A DNA stretch of 64,000 nt, from positions 1,370,869 through 1,434,868 of the forward strand of contig VWZL01000430.1 of NCBI GenBank assembly GCA_013396915.1, written 5' to 3'. Below, in pieces: positions 1 to 10,800 of the stretch. The notes under the pieces are model-generated. The model saw only the letters and a list, made by a program, of their open reading frames with translations, had not been told where the DNA came from and did not search any database. This DNA is from Stercorarius parasiticus. Its lineage: Eukaryota; Chordata; Aves; Charadriiformes; Stercorariidae. Position numbers and translations under genes: made by a program. How positions within the stretch are numbered: the stretch's first letter is position 1; the number at the start of each line of letters is the position of its first letter.

Positions 1-300
1 GGGGGTGGTGACACCGGTGTTCCCCCCACCCCGCCCAGCCCCGGAGCTGGTGGGTGCTGGTGCAGGATCGATTCCCAAGCAACAGCAGCATTCTCAGCCC
101 CTGCGCTTTGCTCCTGCCCTGGAGCCCCCCCAGCCGTGGTGGGCACACACGGGGGACTCTGGAACTGCAGGTGGGGAGCAGTTTTGGGGTTTGCCCCCCA
201 ACATCACAGGGAGGACAGGCTCCGGGGTGACACAGGGCTGATGGCCACATCCTGGCCCCCGCACACACCCTCAGCCCCCCCCAAACCTCACACCCCACAG

Positions 301-473
301 GCGTGGGCTTCGCCACCCGGCAGATGGCCGGCCTCACCAAACCCACCACCATCATCGAGGTGGAGGGCGACAAGATCACGGTGAAGACCCAAAGCACCTT
401 CAAGAACACGGAGATCAGCTTCAAGCTGGGCGAGGAGTTTGACGAGACCACGGCAGACGACAGACATGTCAAG
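301..473 (+). CDS. FABP3: FABP3 exon 2
   Basis: The exon follows a CCCCACAG acceptor and ends AAG before GTGAGC. It starts two bases into a Gly codon. It encodes the end of the helix-turn-helix lid and the first barrel strands, including [15 protein letters not shown] and the DETTADDR segment. The open frame continues past the donor to 1136, but that is intron read-through. Confidence 0.97.
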
Positions 474-2743
474 GTGAGCCCCCAGCGCCTGCCCCCCCTC
501 CATGGGACCCCCCAAAAAGGGTTTGTGGGCTCTACTGGATCCGGCCATCAGCTCTTGGCTCTGGGGCTCCATCCTTTTTGCCTTCGGAAGGGTAAATCCG
601 CTTTGCCCACTGGGGCTGGTGCTCAAGCCCAGTCTCATGGAGCCACCCCCATCCCCGTGCCCCATTTCGCAGTGGGGTTTCGCAGTGGGGTTTCCCCCCA
701 AGGAGCACCCCGGGGCCCGGAGGTGCTGGGAAGGTTATGCAAGAACCCAGCTCGCAAACACGAACTGCCCGTCCAGGGGCTTGCTCAAGAGGAGGCGAGG
801 GGACGTGGTGGGGTGGCGGCACATGTTGTCCCCACTCCGGGTGGGGAGAGGGACACAAGATCCACTTTTGAGCCCCCTCTTTGCTCGCCCTACACATCAG
901 GCAGCTCTGCAGGCAGGGACGGAGCGGCTGGGCAACCCTGCCCGGCCAGCGCCACCCCAGGGGCTGATGCCTCCCTGGGGGACGCTTGGGGGGCAACACC
1001 TCCCCAGTTGGGCTGTTCCTCCCCACTAAGAGCAAGGAAAAAGGGCTTGGAGAAGAGTCAGGGCTTCTTTCATGGCTTCTCCCATCCTGCACAGACATTC
1101 CTTCACAGGACTGATGCAGCCCCTGGTTTTTCATAGTTTCCAGCTGTATTGCACCATTAAATACACCATGCACGGAGAAGCCAGCAGCCCCGTGTCCCCA
1201 CGGGGAACCTCGGGGGGGACCTCAGGGCTCGTTAGACACAAAACCCCTTCCCAGCCCCAAAGGAGCAAACGCAAGGGCTGGGCACAAAGCCAGGATGGGC
1301 TGAAGCAGGGCGAGTGCAAGCAAGGCGGTAGTGCCAGGCAGACGCAGGGCAGCACGTCCCTGCCCGCGGCGCTGCCACTGCCCCAAACCCCCGGGCTGCT
1401 AGAAACTATGTCCAGAGGAGACGTGCGACCCGCCGCCAGCTCCTGCCACAGCCCGGGGACGTGCCCTTCAGCCGCCCCTCGGATGGTGGCCAGAGGGCAC
1501 ACAGCAGGGCAGCAGGGCTGGGATGGCTGCCCAGGATGGGGCAGAAGGGGTCTGCCACACTATGGGGCACCCAGGATGTGTGGGGGCCAGGGCTTTGGGG
1601 CACCTGAGCTGTGCAGGGAGACCCAAGGTGTGCAAAGATCCTGGCTGCAGGGCACCCAAGCGGTGGGCACATCCCAGCTATGGGAAGACCTGAGCTCTGG
1701 GGGGGGACCCTGAACCATGGGGGGCACCCAAACCTTGTGGGGTCCTGGACTTTGAGGGCACCAAACTGATGGGGGCATCCAAGCCACAGGAGGTCCCAAC
1801 CCATGGGACCCCTGAGCCATAGGGGGACCCGAGGGGCAGCAGCCAGCTCTGGAGGAGCTGGGTGGGGGGCACTGGGCAGGATCGGGGGGGCAGCCAGCAC
1901 TGCTGCCTGCCCACCCCTGTCTGCGCCCTGCCTGCTGTCACACCAACCTTGGCACCGGCCAGGCTTTTGGGGCTGAGTCAACAGCAACGGCTGTGCAAAC
2001 AGCGGCCCCAGCGAGCAGAGGCGTGTTCCCCAGATCAGCCCCTCCGAAAACCCTCGCCGGGCCCTCTGGTTTCAAGCACCGATACCTGCCCCACCTCTTT
2101 GATCCCCGGCGGCTCCAGAGCCAAGCTTGGGAGTGGCCAGGATCAGGTGACGGTAGCCCCGGAGCAGGATGCGGCCCTGGGCAGGGCTCCCTGCACTGGC
2201 CTTGGGTCGGGGCGGGGGCAAGGTCACTGTGACAGTGGCCACGGTGGGGTTACTGGGGGGCAGCCAGAGCAGGATCCGGCCTGGGCTGAACTGGGCTGAC
2301 AAAGTCAAATGGGATGCTGCCAGGTGGGCATCCCAATGGTGGCACCCACAGCCTGACCCTGAGCCCTGTGGTGCTCCAGGGCGAGCACAAGGACAGCCAG
2401 CATTGTCCCCTCCAAGGGACAAAGCCCCCAGAGCCATGAAATCCCAGGGACGAGGGTAATGGCAGGTCCTGCTCTCTCCCCGCAGTCCGTGGTCACGCTG
2501 GATGGAGGCAAACTTGTCCATGTGCAGAAGTGGGAGGGGAAGGAGACATCACTGGTCCGGGAGCTGAAGGACGGGAAATTAATTCTGGTAAGGAAATAAA
2601 AATGGTTTTAAATCAGCCCGAAACAGGGCAAGCCGGGAGACACACTGGCTTAGCACAACTAACCTCCCCACCACCATTTCTGCCACCAGACTCTCACCAT
2701 TGGCAATGTTGTCTCCACCCGCACCTACGAGAAGGCGACATAG
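301..2743 (+). CDS. FABP3: FABP3, heart-type fatty-acid-binding protein, exons 2-4 (5' partial)
   Basis: Cytosolic carrier of long-chain fatty acids in muscle and heart, of the intracellular lipid-binding protein family (10-strand beta-barrel). Three exons are seen: 301-473 (173 nt), 2486-2587 (102 nt) and 2690-2743 (54 nt with the TAG stop). These are the canonical exon sizes of FABP genes, and each has AG/GT borders in a consistent phase. Exon 2 carries [12 protein letters not shown] and [15 protein letters not shown]; exon 3 carries [10 protein letters not shown] and [12 protein letters not shown]; exon 4 carries the Arg-x-Tyr fatty-acid carboxylate anchor (RTYEK). The Arg in LVREL is the third binding residue of the family. 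The pieces correspond to residues 25-133 of a 133-residue protein. The first exon (about 24 residues, ending one base into a Gly codon) lies before the window. The last two residues are AT, where human FABP3 ends EA. The adjacent order with ZCCHC17 and SNRNP40 supports FABP3 over other FABP paralogs. Confidence 0.97.
474..2485 (+). other. FABP3: FABP3 intron 2
   Basis: A 2-kb GC-rich intron. Apart from the degenerate minisatellite at about 1530-1830, it shows no exon-like segment. The open frames here are compositional. Bases 1-300 are the end of intron 1 and hold nothing recognisable. Confidence 0.8.
1530..1830. repeat. Degenerate GC-rich minisatellite in FABP3 intron 2
   Basis: Roughly 25-35-base units centred on GGGGCACCCAA and GGGGACCC, separated by words such as 'gagctatggg' and 'ccatggg', recur about ten times with heavy drift. 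Unit borders are loose, so only the overall tandem character is claimed. Confidence 0.55.
2486..2587 (+). CDS. FABP3: FABP3 exon 3
   Basis: A 102-nt exon in phase 0, between CCCCGCAG and GTAAGG. It encodes [16 protein letters not shown] followed by the [15 protein letters not shown] segment, whose Arg contacts the ligand carboxylate through water in this family. Confidence 0.97.
2690..2743 (+). CDS. FABP3: FABP3 exon 4 (C-terminal)
   Basis: The exon follows TGCCACCAG and ends with TAG at 2741-2743. It encodes [17 protein letters not shown]. The R-x-Y pair is the ligand-carboxylate anchor of FABPs. Confidence 0.96.
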   Translation, partial: TLTIGNVVSTRTYEKAT

Positions 2744-3000
2744 ATGCCGTCCCCAGCTCCCCCACCCGTCACCCGGTGCCGCATTTGCCCCCCGCATCAC
2801 CTCCATCCTCGCCCCATGCCGGGCACGGTTTGCCGTGGGCTTGGAGCCCGCTGCACCCGCCGGGGCTGCCCGCTGCCCCCATCGCCTTGGGGGGCTGCCT
2901 GGGGCTTGGGTGGTGGTTTCGTGGTTTGGGGTTGGTTTGTTTTTTTTTTATTAAATAATGGGAAAAAACACATGGAAAAATAATAAAGGCCCTGTTGTTA
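2744..3000 (+). promoter_or_regulatory. FABP3: FABP3 3' UTR and polyadenylation signal
   Basis: A GC-rich 3' UTR of about 250 nt ends in a T-rich stretch and an AATAAA hexamer at 2982-2987. Cleavage is therefore expected near 3000. A weaker ATTAAA lies about 30 nt upstream (around 2950). Confidence 0.75.
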
Positions 3001-4018
3001 CAACTCTGGGATCAGTTTACTTGGAAAAAGGCTTTTTTGGCACATGCTCACCCATAGCATCGAGCCACGCAGGTCTCAGCCAGGCTGCGGGGAGCAGCGT
3101 GGGGGTTAAATCCAGCCCGGACACGCCAGTAGCGGTGGGGTTAAACGACCAGTGATCCCAGAAGCCCGTCTCAGCTGGTTCTCTGAGCTGTGGAAATAAG
3201 AGCTCGTTACAGTTAGAAATGTGCTTTTCTGAGGGGAATGAGTTTGCTCCCACAGCAGCTCTGCCATCGGTCATGCAGGCACGCTCCATCCTGGTGAGAG
3301 CGACCGTTCCACCACCAGTACAGGCGGGTGCTCTCTGCCAAAGCATCAGCTGATGGAGCACGCCCAGCAGCGGGCAAGCCAGGAATCAAGGTCACAACCA
3401 CTTCATGTCTGGGTTTGGGAAGGGAACCGGCCCAAAAGGGGGGACTCGGCCATGAGGAACTGGGGGGAGGAGCACTGGGAAGGGCCCAGCGGAGGGAGAA
3501 GGGGCAGGCTGCCTCCAGCAACCCCTGAGGCTTCCCTCTGCCGCGCCAACAGGCAGTCACCAGCCCCACTCTCGCTTCCCTGTAGAGCCAGAGGCACCAG
3601 GAGTGACTCAGCTCCCCCCCTTCGGCACATCTGCCCTGGCCAGGATGAGCTGCTCCCCGCAGACTTCCTCTGTGGTCACTGCGGACCGGAGCAACCCCGG
3701 AGCCGGTGCAGCATAGCCCGTCCGTCTGCCATCCCTTGCCCCTGACCTTCAGCTCCAGTTACAAGATTTATGCTCCAGTTGCTCCTTACCAGAAGGCACC
3801 AGGCTTTTCGTAGTGGTCACCTCATCACACACCCCCTTCCCACCCCAGAGAACCCCTGAAAACAACCAGGACTTCAAAAAAAAAAAAAACCCACAAAACC
3901 CTCTAATGCAGGTCACCCCCTCCCATGCAGCTAGCCCTATCTTTCCACAGCCCAAGACAAAGCGTGGAGCATACAAAAGAAAAGACCCAGTACAAAGTGC
4001 AACTGGCAATTGGAGAGA
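3001..4018. other. Convergent intergenic spacer FABP3 / ZCCHC17
   Basis: About 1 kb lies between the FABP3 and ZCCHC17 polyadenylation sites. It contains a 13-base A run near 3876 and no exon, repeat family or RNA gene I can recognise. Confidence 0.7.
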
Positions 4019-4671
4019 TTTATTTTCCACCACTTACCAAGGCAGCAAACACACCACAGCTAATGTTTACTTAAAATATCTCCACTCCCCCATTTGCTTC
4101 TTACTCTTCCACTCCCAACGTTTGCAGACAAAACGAGTGAGGCTGGGGGAGAGCCTGCAGACCAAAGCCAAGGCTCTGCACTGTTACTGGCTGGGAGGAC
4201 GCAGCCCCATCGTGGGGCTCATCAACAGCCACCCCCCTCCTCAAGCGTGGTGCGGGGATGGGCAGGGAGAGCATGGCTATGCAGCTCCACCTTTTACAGG
4301 CAACGGGCCGGGGGCTGATGTCATGCAGGCCGGGGGCAGCTGGCCGCACTGGCCAGGGGGGCCGCTGAGCGCTGGCAGCTTCCCCAGCGAAACATGAGGC
4401 TACAGGATGGGAGAGGTGCCGACGAAGGGGTGTAATTAGCCAGTTTTGGCAGGAGAGCCTACTGGTGGGAGAAAGCGTCACCCCGTGCCTGAGGTAACAG
4501 AGGACAACTTGTCTCAGAGTCAACACCTGTAACACCACATGCCGAGCGTTACTCTCAGGAGAAGGAAACTCCTTGTCCCTGGAGCAAGGGGCACATGCTG
4601 ATTCAGTGCCGCTCGCTCCTCGTGGTGTGCGGCAGGGACTCACAACACCGGTACCCCTGCCTGCCCGCCCC
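4019..4671 (-). promoter_or_regulatory. ZCCHC17: ZCCHC17 3' UTR and polyadenylation signal
   Basis: The minus-strand AATAAA hexamer lies at 4024-4019 (TTTATT on the plus strand), giving a 3' UTR of about 650 nt and cleavage near 4000. Confidence 0.7.
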
Positions 4672-4851
4672 TCAGTCCCGGGGCTTCTTCTTATGCTTCT
4701 TTTTCTTCTTCTTCTTCTGAGCCTTGCTGGGCTTCCCCGAATGCTTGGTCCTCTTGCTGGCTGGCTGAGCCCCATCGCTGTCTGAGTCCGAGCTGTCCGA
4801 GTCCGACTCAGAGGACTGCTTATTCTTGTGCTTCTTTTTCTTCTTCTTCTC
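4672..4851 (-). CDS. ZCCHC17: ZCCHC17 terminal coding exon (Lys-rich tail)
   Basis: 180 nt with TGA at 4674-4672, after a TTTGCTAG acceptor. It encodes [11 protein letters not shown], a Ser-Asp stretch ([13 protein letters not shown], likely CK2-type phosphosites by composition) and a second lysine/histidine block ending KKKPRD. It is a nuclear/nucleolar targeting tail typical of the family. Confidence 0.96.
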   Translation of the reverse strand, partial: EKKKKKKHKNKQSSESDSDSSDSDSDGAQPASKRTKHSGKPSKAQKKKKKKKHKKKPRD

Positions 4852-7800
4852 CTAGCAAATGAAGGAAAATAAATGAAAAGCCTTGCACATGGGAAAAGTG
4901 TCCCTTGAGCTCAAACAGGGCAGTGAGATGCTTTCTGTAACGAGCGCCTTACGAGCTGTGACAGGGGCGAGCCTGCTCCGACACGGAAGGTGTGCACAGC
5001 TTTTGCCCCAGCACATCAGGGTTTACCCACTGCTGTCGGTCCGCAGCTGCACTGGGCAGGGTATGGCAGCTATCAGAGCACAAGGAATGGAAAACACAAA
5101 ATAGAAATCCAGGCCTGAAACTGTTAGTCAAATCACAAGAAGAGAGCCCTTGCCGTCCCCTCCATGGGCAGAGCTTACTCCATTATTTAAGGCTATTCTT
5201 TATTAATAGAGATTGGCAGGATGAAGCCTTTTTGCCAACAAAATGGGTTTCTAGAACAGCCAGCTGGATGTGAGCGCCATCCCTGCCTCCCTACGCCATC
5301 ATCATCCCCAGGAGTGCCAGGAAATGAACGCTGATGCGCTGGAGCACTGAGAACAACACACCCTTCTTCTTGCAGGAAAGCCCAAGCAATGCCAGTCAGG
5401 GTTTCTCGCAGCCGTCCCCAGGGAGGAGCCGGGCTGGGGATGAGGAAAGCGCCCTTTTGCAAGCAGCAGCTCTTTGCACAATCTCCGAAGAGATTGCGCA
5501 CCCTCCTGCCCTTGCAGCGTCCCACCCTCTGCCCCGCACAGGCAGAGTCCGGGGGCAGCGCTGAACCCCCCGGCCTGGGGTTTTTGCAAAGCCCTGAAGC
5601 AACAGCTCCGCAGAGCTCAAGACCTGACATTTAGATGCAGAGTAAGAACAGCTGGTGCTGCAATGAAGCTTCTAAGGAACTCTGAAAGGGAGCGAAACCC
5701 TCCATTTTGAGGCATCTGACAGTAACTACCAAGCAGAGATTACCCTGAGATCAGTACCGCAGTACACCTTCCACCGGAATCACATCGGGCAGAGCATCCC
5801 ACAACAGATAAAGACTTTAATGCTGCAGTACAGAAATTTATGTATATTTAATTACAAAGCAGTGCTGGGGGAGGGGGATCTGACCCGCCTGTGCTGGTGG
5901 CACACACAGCCCAGCCCCCAGCCCTGCTCTGCCCGTCGCTTCACCCCTCTTCCAGCAAGGAGCAGGAGGAGAAACGCTCCCATCTGGGGAGCCGGCCGTG
6001 ACCTCTGAGCCCACAGCTGGGTAAAACACCGCCCTCCGGCCAGAACGGGCCGGCACTGGAGGCAGACTGTGCAGCCAGAGCCGGGGTGAGTGGTCCCGGT
6101 GCCAGGAACACAAGTGGCTCGGAAGGGATGAGCCAGCGTCATCAGCTTTTGTGCACAAATAAGCCAACACCCAAATCTGATCCCAGCTCAACTCACCCTT
6201 CCAATTGCCTGAATACCCACAAAATTATCGCGTAGACCAACTCTCAGAACAAGATGGAAGATTTTTTCTTTTTTTCAGGTATATTTTATAGGAAGGTACT
6301 TTGAAAAAAAAAAAACCAAAAAACCAAAAAAACAACAAAACCAAAAAACAATTGTCCTGCAAAAACACGTGGTATTTTCCCTAACACCCCTTGGATCTGG
6401 GAAGTAAAGGAAAGCAGCATGCAGGCAAGTGAGACCCTAAAAATAATTTTAATATTTTGCATATGCTTTAACATAAAGCCCCAGTTTTCCATCTAAGTCA
6501 GCAACCCTGGCCTCCAATGAGGATCCACCAGTTTCTCCCATGGCCACATCAACATCAAAGAGACCTTCACAGAATCATAGAATCTTCATGGTTGGAAAGG
6601 ACCTTCGAGATCATCAAGTCCAACTATACACACACAAAAAAAACCCCTACAATCTCTGTCACTAGAGCATGCCCTGAAGTGCCAAATCTAGACGTTTCTT
6701 AAATACCTCTAGGGATGGTGACTCAACCACCTCCCTGGGCAGGCTGTTCCAGTGCCTGACCACTCTTTCAGGAAAGGAATTCTTCCTAATATCTAATCTA
6801 AACCTCCCCTGCCGCAGCTTCAGACCATTTCCTCTGGTCCTGTCATCATTCACCTGGGAGAAGAGGCCAACACCCACCTCTCTGCAACCTCCTTTCAGGT
6901 AGTTGTAGAGGGCCATGAGGTCTCCCCTCAGCCTCCTCTTCTCCAAACTAAATATGCCCAGTTCCCTCAGCCTCTCCTCATATGGCTTGGTCTCCAGACC
7001 CCTCACCAGCTTGGTAGCTCTCCTCTGGACCTGCTCCAGCATTTCAATGTCCCTCTTGTACAGAGGGGACTTTCCAGTGCAAACGGTTGTCATGAATTTT
7101 CATCCCATTCAAGGCCAGAAAGAGAACAAGAGGAAAGAAGTAAAAGAGGGGTGCAAGAAGCAGAGATGCCCCAGCAAGGCAACCCAAGCCCATTCGACTA
7201 CCTGCGATATACCACCGGTGAGGGATGCAACCCAGCGAGCAGAACTTGCTGCTTTGACGAAGCCATTTTTTTAAACATTTGTGCTTAAAACAAGCTGCAC
7301 CTTCTCGCTGCTCTGGAACTGGTGCACCCATAAGACTGGAAACAATCTTTCCCAATCTTGCTGCAAACCAGCATCCTATTCTCTTCCATAATTTAACCAC
7401 GCAGCCAGGTGCCAGTGACACGTGTACTGCTGCCAGCTGCACTGGATGAGGCTTTGTCATCCCCCAGTCGCAGCCCAGCTCCCTCCACCCTAGACGTACT
7501 TTAGACTGGTGTCATCCTGGGTTTGTAAAAGTGTGCCCCTCGGTTGAGACGGCACAGCAGCATTGCAGCTGGGGTCAAAGTGAGCTCTTCCTGAAGCAGA
7601 GCAGGAGCCATGGCCGTGGCAGCCGGGCTCAGGTGCCCGCTGGGCTCTCCCAGCTGGACCCTCACCCTGGGGACTGTGTTCACATGCTGGAGAGGTGGGT
7701 CCATGAGAACCTCATGAAGCTCAACAAGACCAAGTGCAAGGTCCTCCATCTGGGTCGGGGCAATCCCAAGCACCGATATAGGCTGGGCAGTGACTGGCTT

Positions 7801-10800
7801 GAGAGCAGCCCTGAAGAAAAGGACTTGGGGGTGCTGGTGGACGAGGGGCTCAACATGAGCCGTCAGTGGGCACTTGCAGCCCAGAAAGCCAATCGTATCC
7901 TGGGCTGCATCAGGAGAAGCGTGGCCAGCAGGTCGAGGGAGGTGATTCTCCCCCTCTACTCCACTCTCGTGAGACGCCACCTGGAGTACTGCATCCAGTT
8001 CTGGAGCCCCTACTACAACAAAGACATGGACGTGCTGGAACGTGTGCAGAGAAGGGCCACGAGGATGATCAGAGGGATGGAGCACCTCTCCTATGGAGAC
8101 AGACTGAGGGAGTTGGGGTTGTTCGGTCTGGAGAAAAGAGGGCTCCGAGGAGAACTTATAGTGGCCTACCAGTATCTTAAGGGGGCCTACGAGAAAGCTG
8201 GGGAGGGACTTTTTAGGATGTCGGGTAATGGTAGGGCTAGAAGGAATGGATTAACACTAGAGATGGGTCGATTCAGACTGGATGTTAGGAAGAAATTCTT
8301 CACCATGAGGGTGGTGAGACACTGGCCCAGGTTGCCCAGAGAGGTGGTGGAAGCCCCATCCCTGGAAGTTTTTAAGGCCAGGCTGGACGGGGCTCTGAGC
8401 AACCTGATCTAATGGGAGGTGTCCCCGCCCATGGCAGGGGGGTTGAACTAGATGATCTTTAAGGTCCCTTCCAACCCTGACAATTCCATGATTCACTGGC
8501 ACCACCTCAGCTGCCATAGTGGAAAGGCATAGAGGAGCTGTTTACTAAACAGCAAAACGAGGAAAGAAAACTCATTTATTTTAGGTATTGTGCATCCAGT
8601 AGTTGCCTGTGCAGCAGGCAGTGAGATGGGCCTTTCCAATTTCTCCTGGAAAACACTTCTCATGGAGCGTTCCTGACTCCTCCTGCCGAGGGAAGTGGGG
8701 ATGTTTAGCCTAGAGAAAAGGAGGCTGAGGGGAGACTTTATCGCTCTCTACAACTGCCTGAAAGGAGGTTGTAGAGAGGTGGGGATCCATCCCTTCTCCC
8801 AAGTAACAGGCGATAGACAAGAGGAAATGGCCTCAAGTTGCGTTGGGGAGGTTTAGATTGGGTAGTAGGAAAAATTTCTACACCAAAAGGATTATCAAGC
8901 ACTGTAACAGGCTGCCCAGGGCAGTGGTAGAATTGCCATCCCTGGAGGTATTTAAAACCTGGGCAGACATGGTGCTGAGGGACATGGTTTAGTGATGGTT
9001 TTTGTCAGTGTTATGTTGACGGTTGGACTCGATGATCTGAAAGGTCCCTTCCAACCCAGGCAATTCTACGATTCTATACTGACCGCCATCTCTGGAGGGC
9101 TGAGCTCTCCGTTAGCAGCGGTAACAAGCCTGCGCCAACGGGTGGGAGAAGCCCAGGGCATTCAGTTCCTTTCATCACTAGGCCAGGAAAAGGGCTCTCG
9201 CTCAGCCAGACAAAAAGCCATGTGTCCCAGGCTCCCCCTCCCCCAATTTAAAGAGGCTGAATGACGCCTTGTTCAGACCGTGGCTGTGCACAGGCTTTGG
9301 GGAGCAGCACAATGGGAGACAGACAGTGGTCAAATGACAGCCCCAAACATAACACATAAACGTGTTTTACATTCCGCTATGGAAGGGAGTGTAATGGGAG
9401 AAGACTGGAGCCCCCAAGCCAAACAACTCCACTTACTTTCTTTGCCAAGAGCATTCCAAATGAACTCGAGGCCACTCTTGGGCTTGCAGAGAGTTTTACT
9501 GGGAGAGGTTTGCTGTAAGTCACCCCAGCCTTGGCAGGGCTGTTAGTGCCACGCACTCATTTCAGAAGGAAGCAGAAAGCAGCAGCAAGCCTGAGGGCAC
9601 GGTTATGTCAGCCACAGGACAGGCAGGACAAGTCCTGAGGGAGGCTACCCTCCTTGGCCAGTTGCTGCAGACATCTAGAAGCTAAGCCAAGGGACAGAAA
9701 ACGCATGATTAGATGAAGGGAACAGCGGCAATCAGCCACGGATACCTGTACAAAACCAGAATGATTGGTGTGGGCAAGTATTTCCACCTGCTCCAACACA
9801 ACCAAGCACAGCACTGGGCTGACACCGGTTTTCTGGATCCGGCGTGAGATCCTCCCTCAGGCACCCGCGGGTGCTGCCTTAGGCCTGTTACGCACCCACC
9901 CCTCCCCTGGGGAAAAGAGCAAGCCTGGCTGGAAAGGAACTGGAAAGCATCCACGGAAAGAAAACTCACTTCACAGAAGGAAGCCTGAGACGCTGCAGCA
10001 TGTGCATATTCACCCAGAGGACTCTAAGGTAGGAAACCAACACTAATCTGTTCGAAACAAAAGCCAGAAGGAGCTGCTAAGCACAGCATGAAAAATGAGG
10101 CAAAGAGGGGTTAAAAAAAGATCCCTTGCAGTAAATGACTTTTACATCCCAATTATGCATCATCTGCTGCAGGCCTGGAGGTGCTCAGGTAGCTCACCAA
10201 GGCAGGCCAGCACATTAGAGCCCAGCCCTGTATTTAGGTATACATTAGCAGCAAGGGCACAGGGTTACTGGTAGCCCTCCAGTGCCACCCACTATCTTCC
10301 CCTGAAGGGCAAATTGTTTTAAAATTGCTTGGGGAAAAAGAAGCGTCCCAATGCGAAGAGCACTGAGAAGGCTGGGTTGCCCCCTCCTCCCCACGAGACA
10401 TTTCTTCCATTAGCTTCAGCCACTTCCAGACAAGTGCAGTTTCCCCATGAAGATTAATACACTGGCTTACGGGAAGACAGGCCAAGTCTGTCTACGTTTC
10501 ATTTAAAACCAACATATTCTCCCATTAAGAGTGAGGACACAAAAGGCCCAGCTAAAGACATCAATTTAGCATTGATTGCGTATTGTAGCGCCAGATACAG
10601 GCTATCAATTAGGGATCAACAAAGGAAGGGAGCTAGCAGCTTATTTAATGTGAAACAGAACAACTCTTTTAGGGAGGTGGAAGAGCAAAGAAACACATGG
10701 CTTGGAGCGGAGCATCAAGCAGAGTCCTCTGGGACTCCAGGGAAGAGAGCAGGGGACTGAGTTCACTCCACACCTAGCAGACCCTGGGCAGGTATCAGTT

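Noticed and set aside
303..1136. 277-codon open frame starting in FABP3 exon 2
   Set aside because: Only the first 171 nt are FABP3. The rest is read-through of intron 2 past a clear GTGAGC donor.
5810..5860. Possible 3' end of a retropseudogene (AAAGACTTTAATGC region)
   Set aside because: ATTAAA-like words occur, but no coding remnant, poly(A) tract or target duplication was seen.
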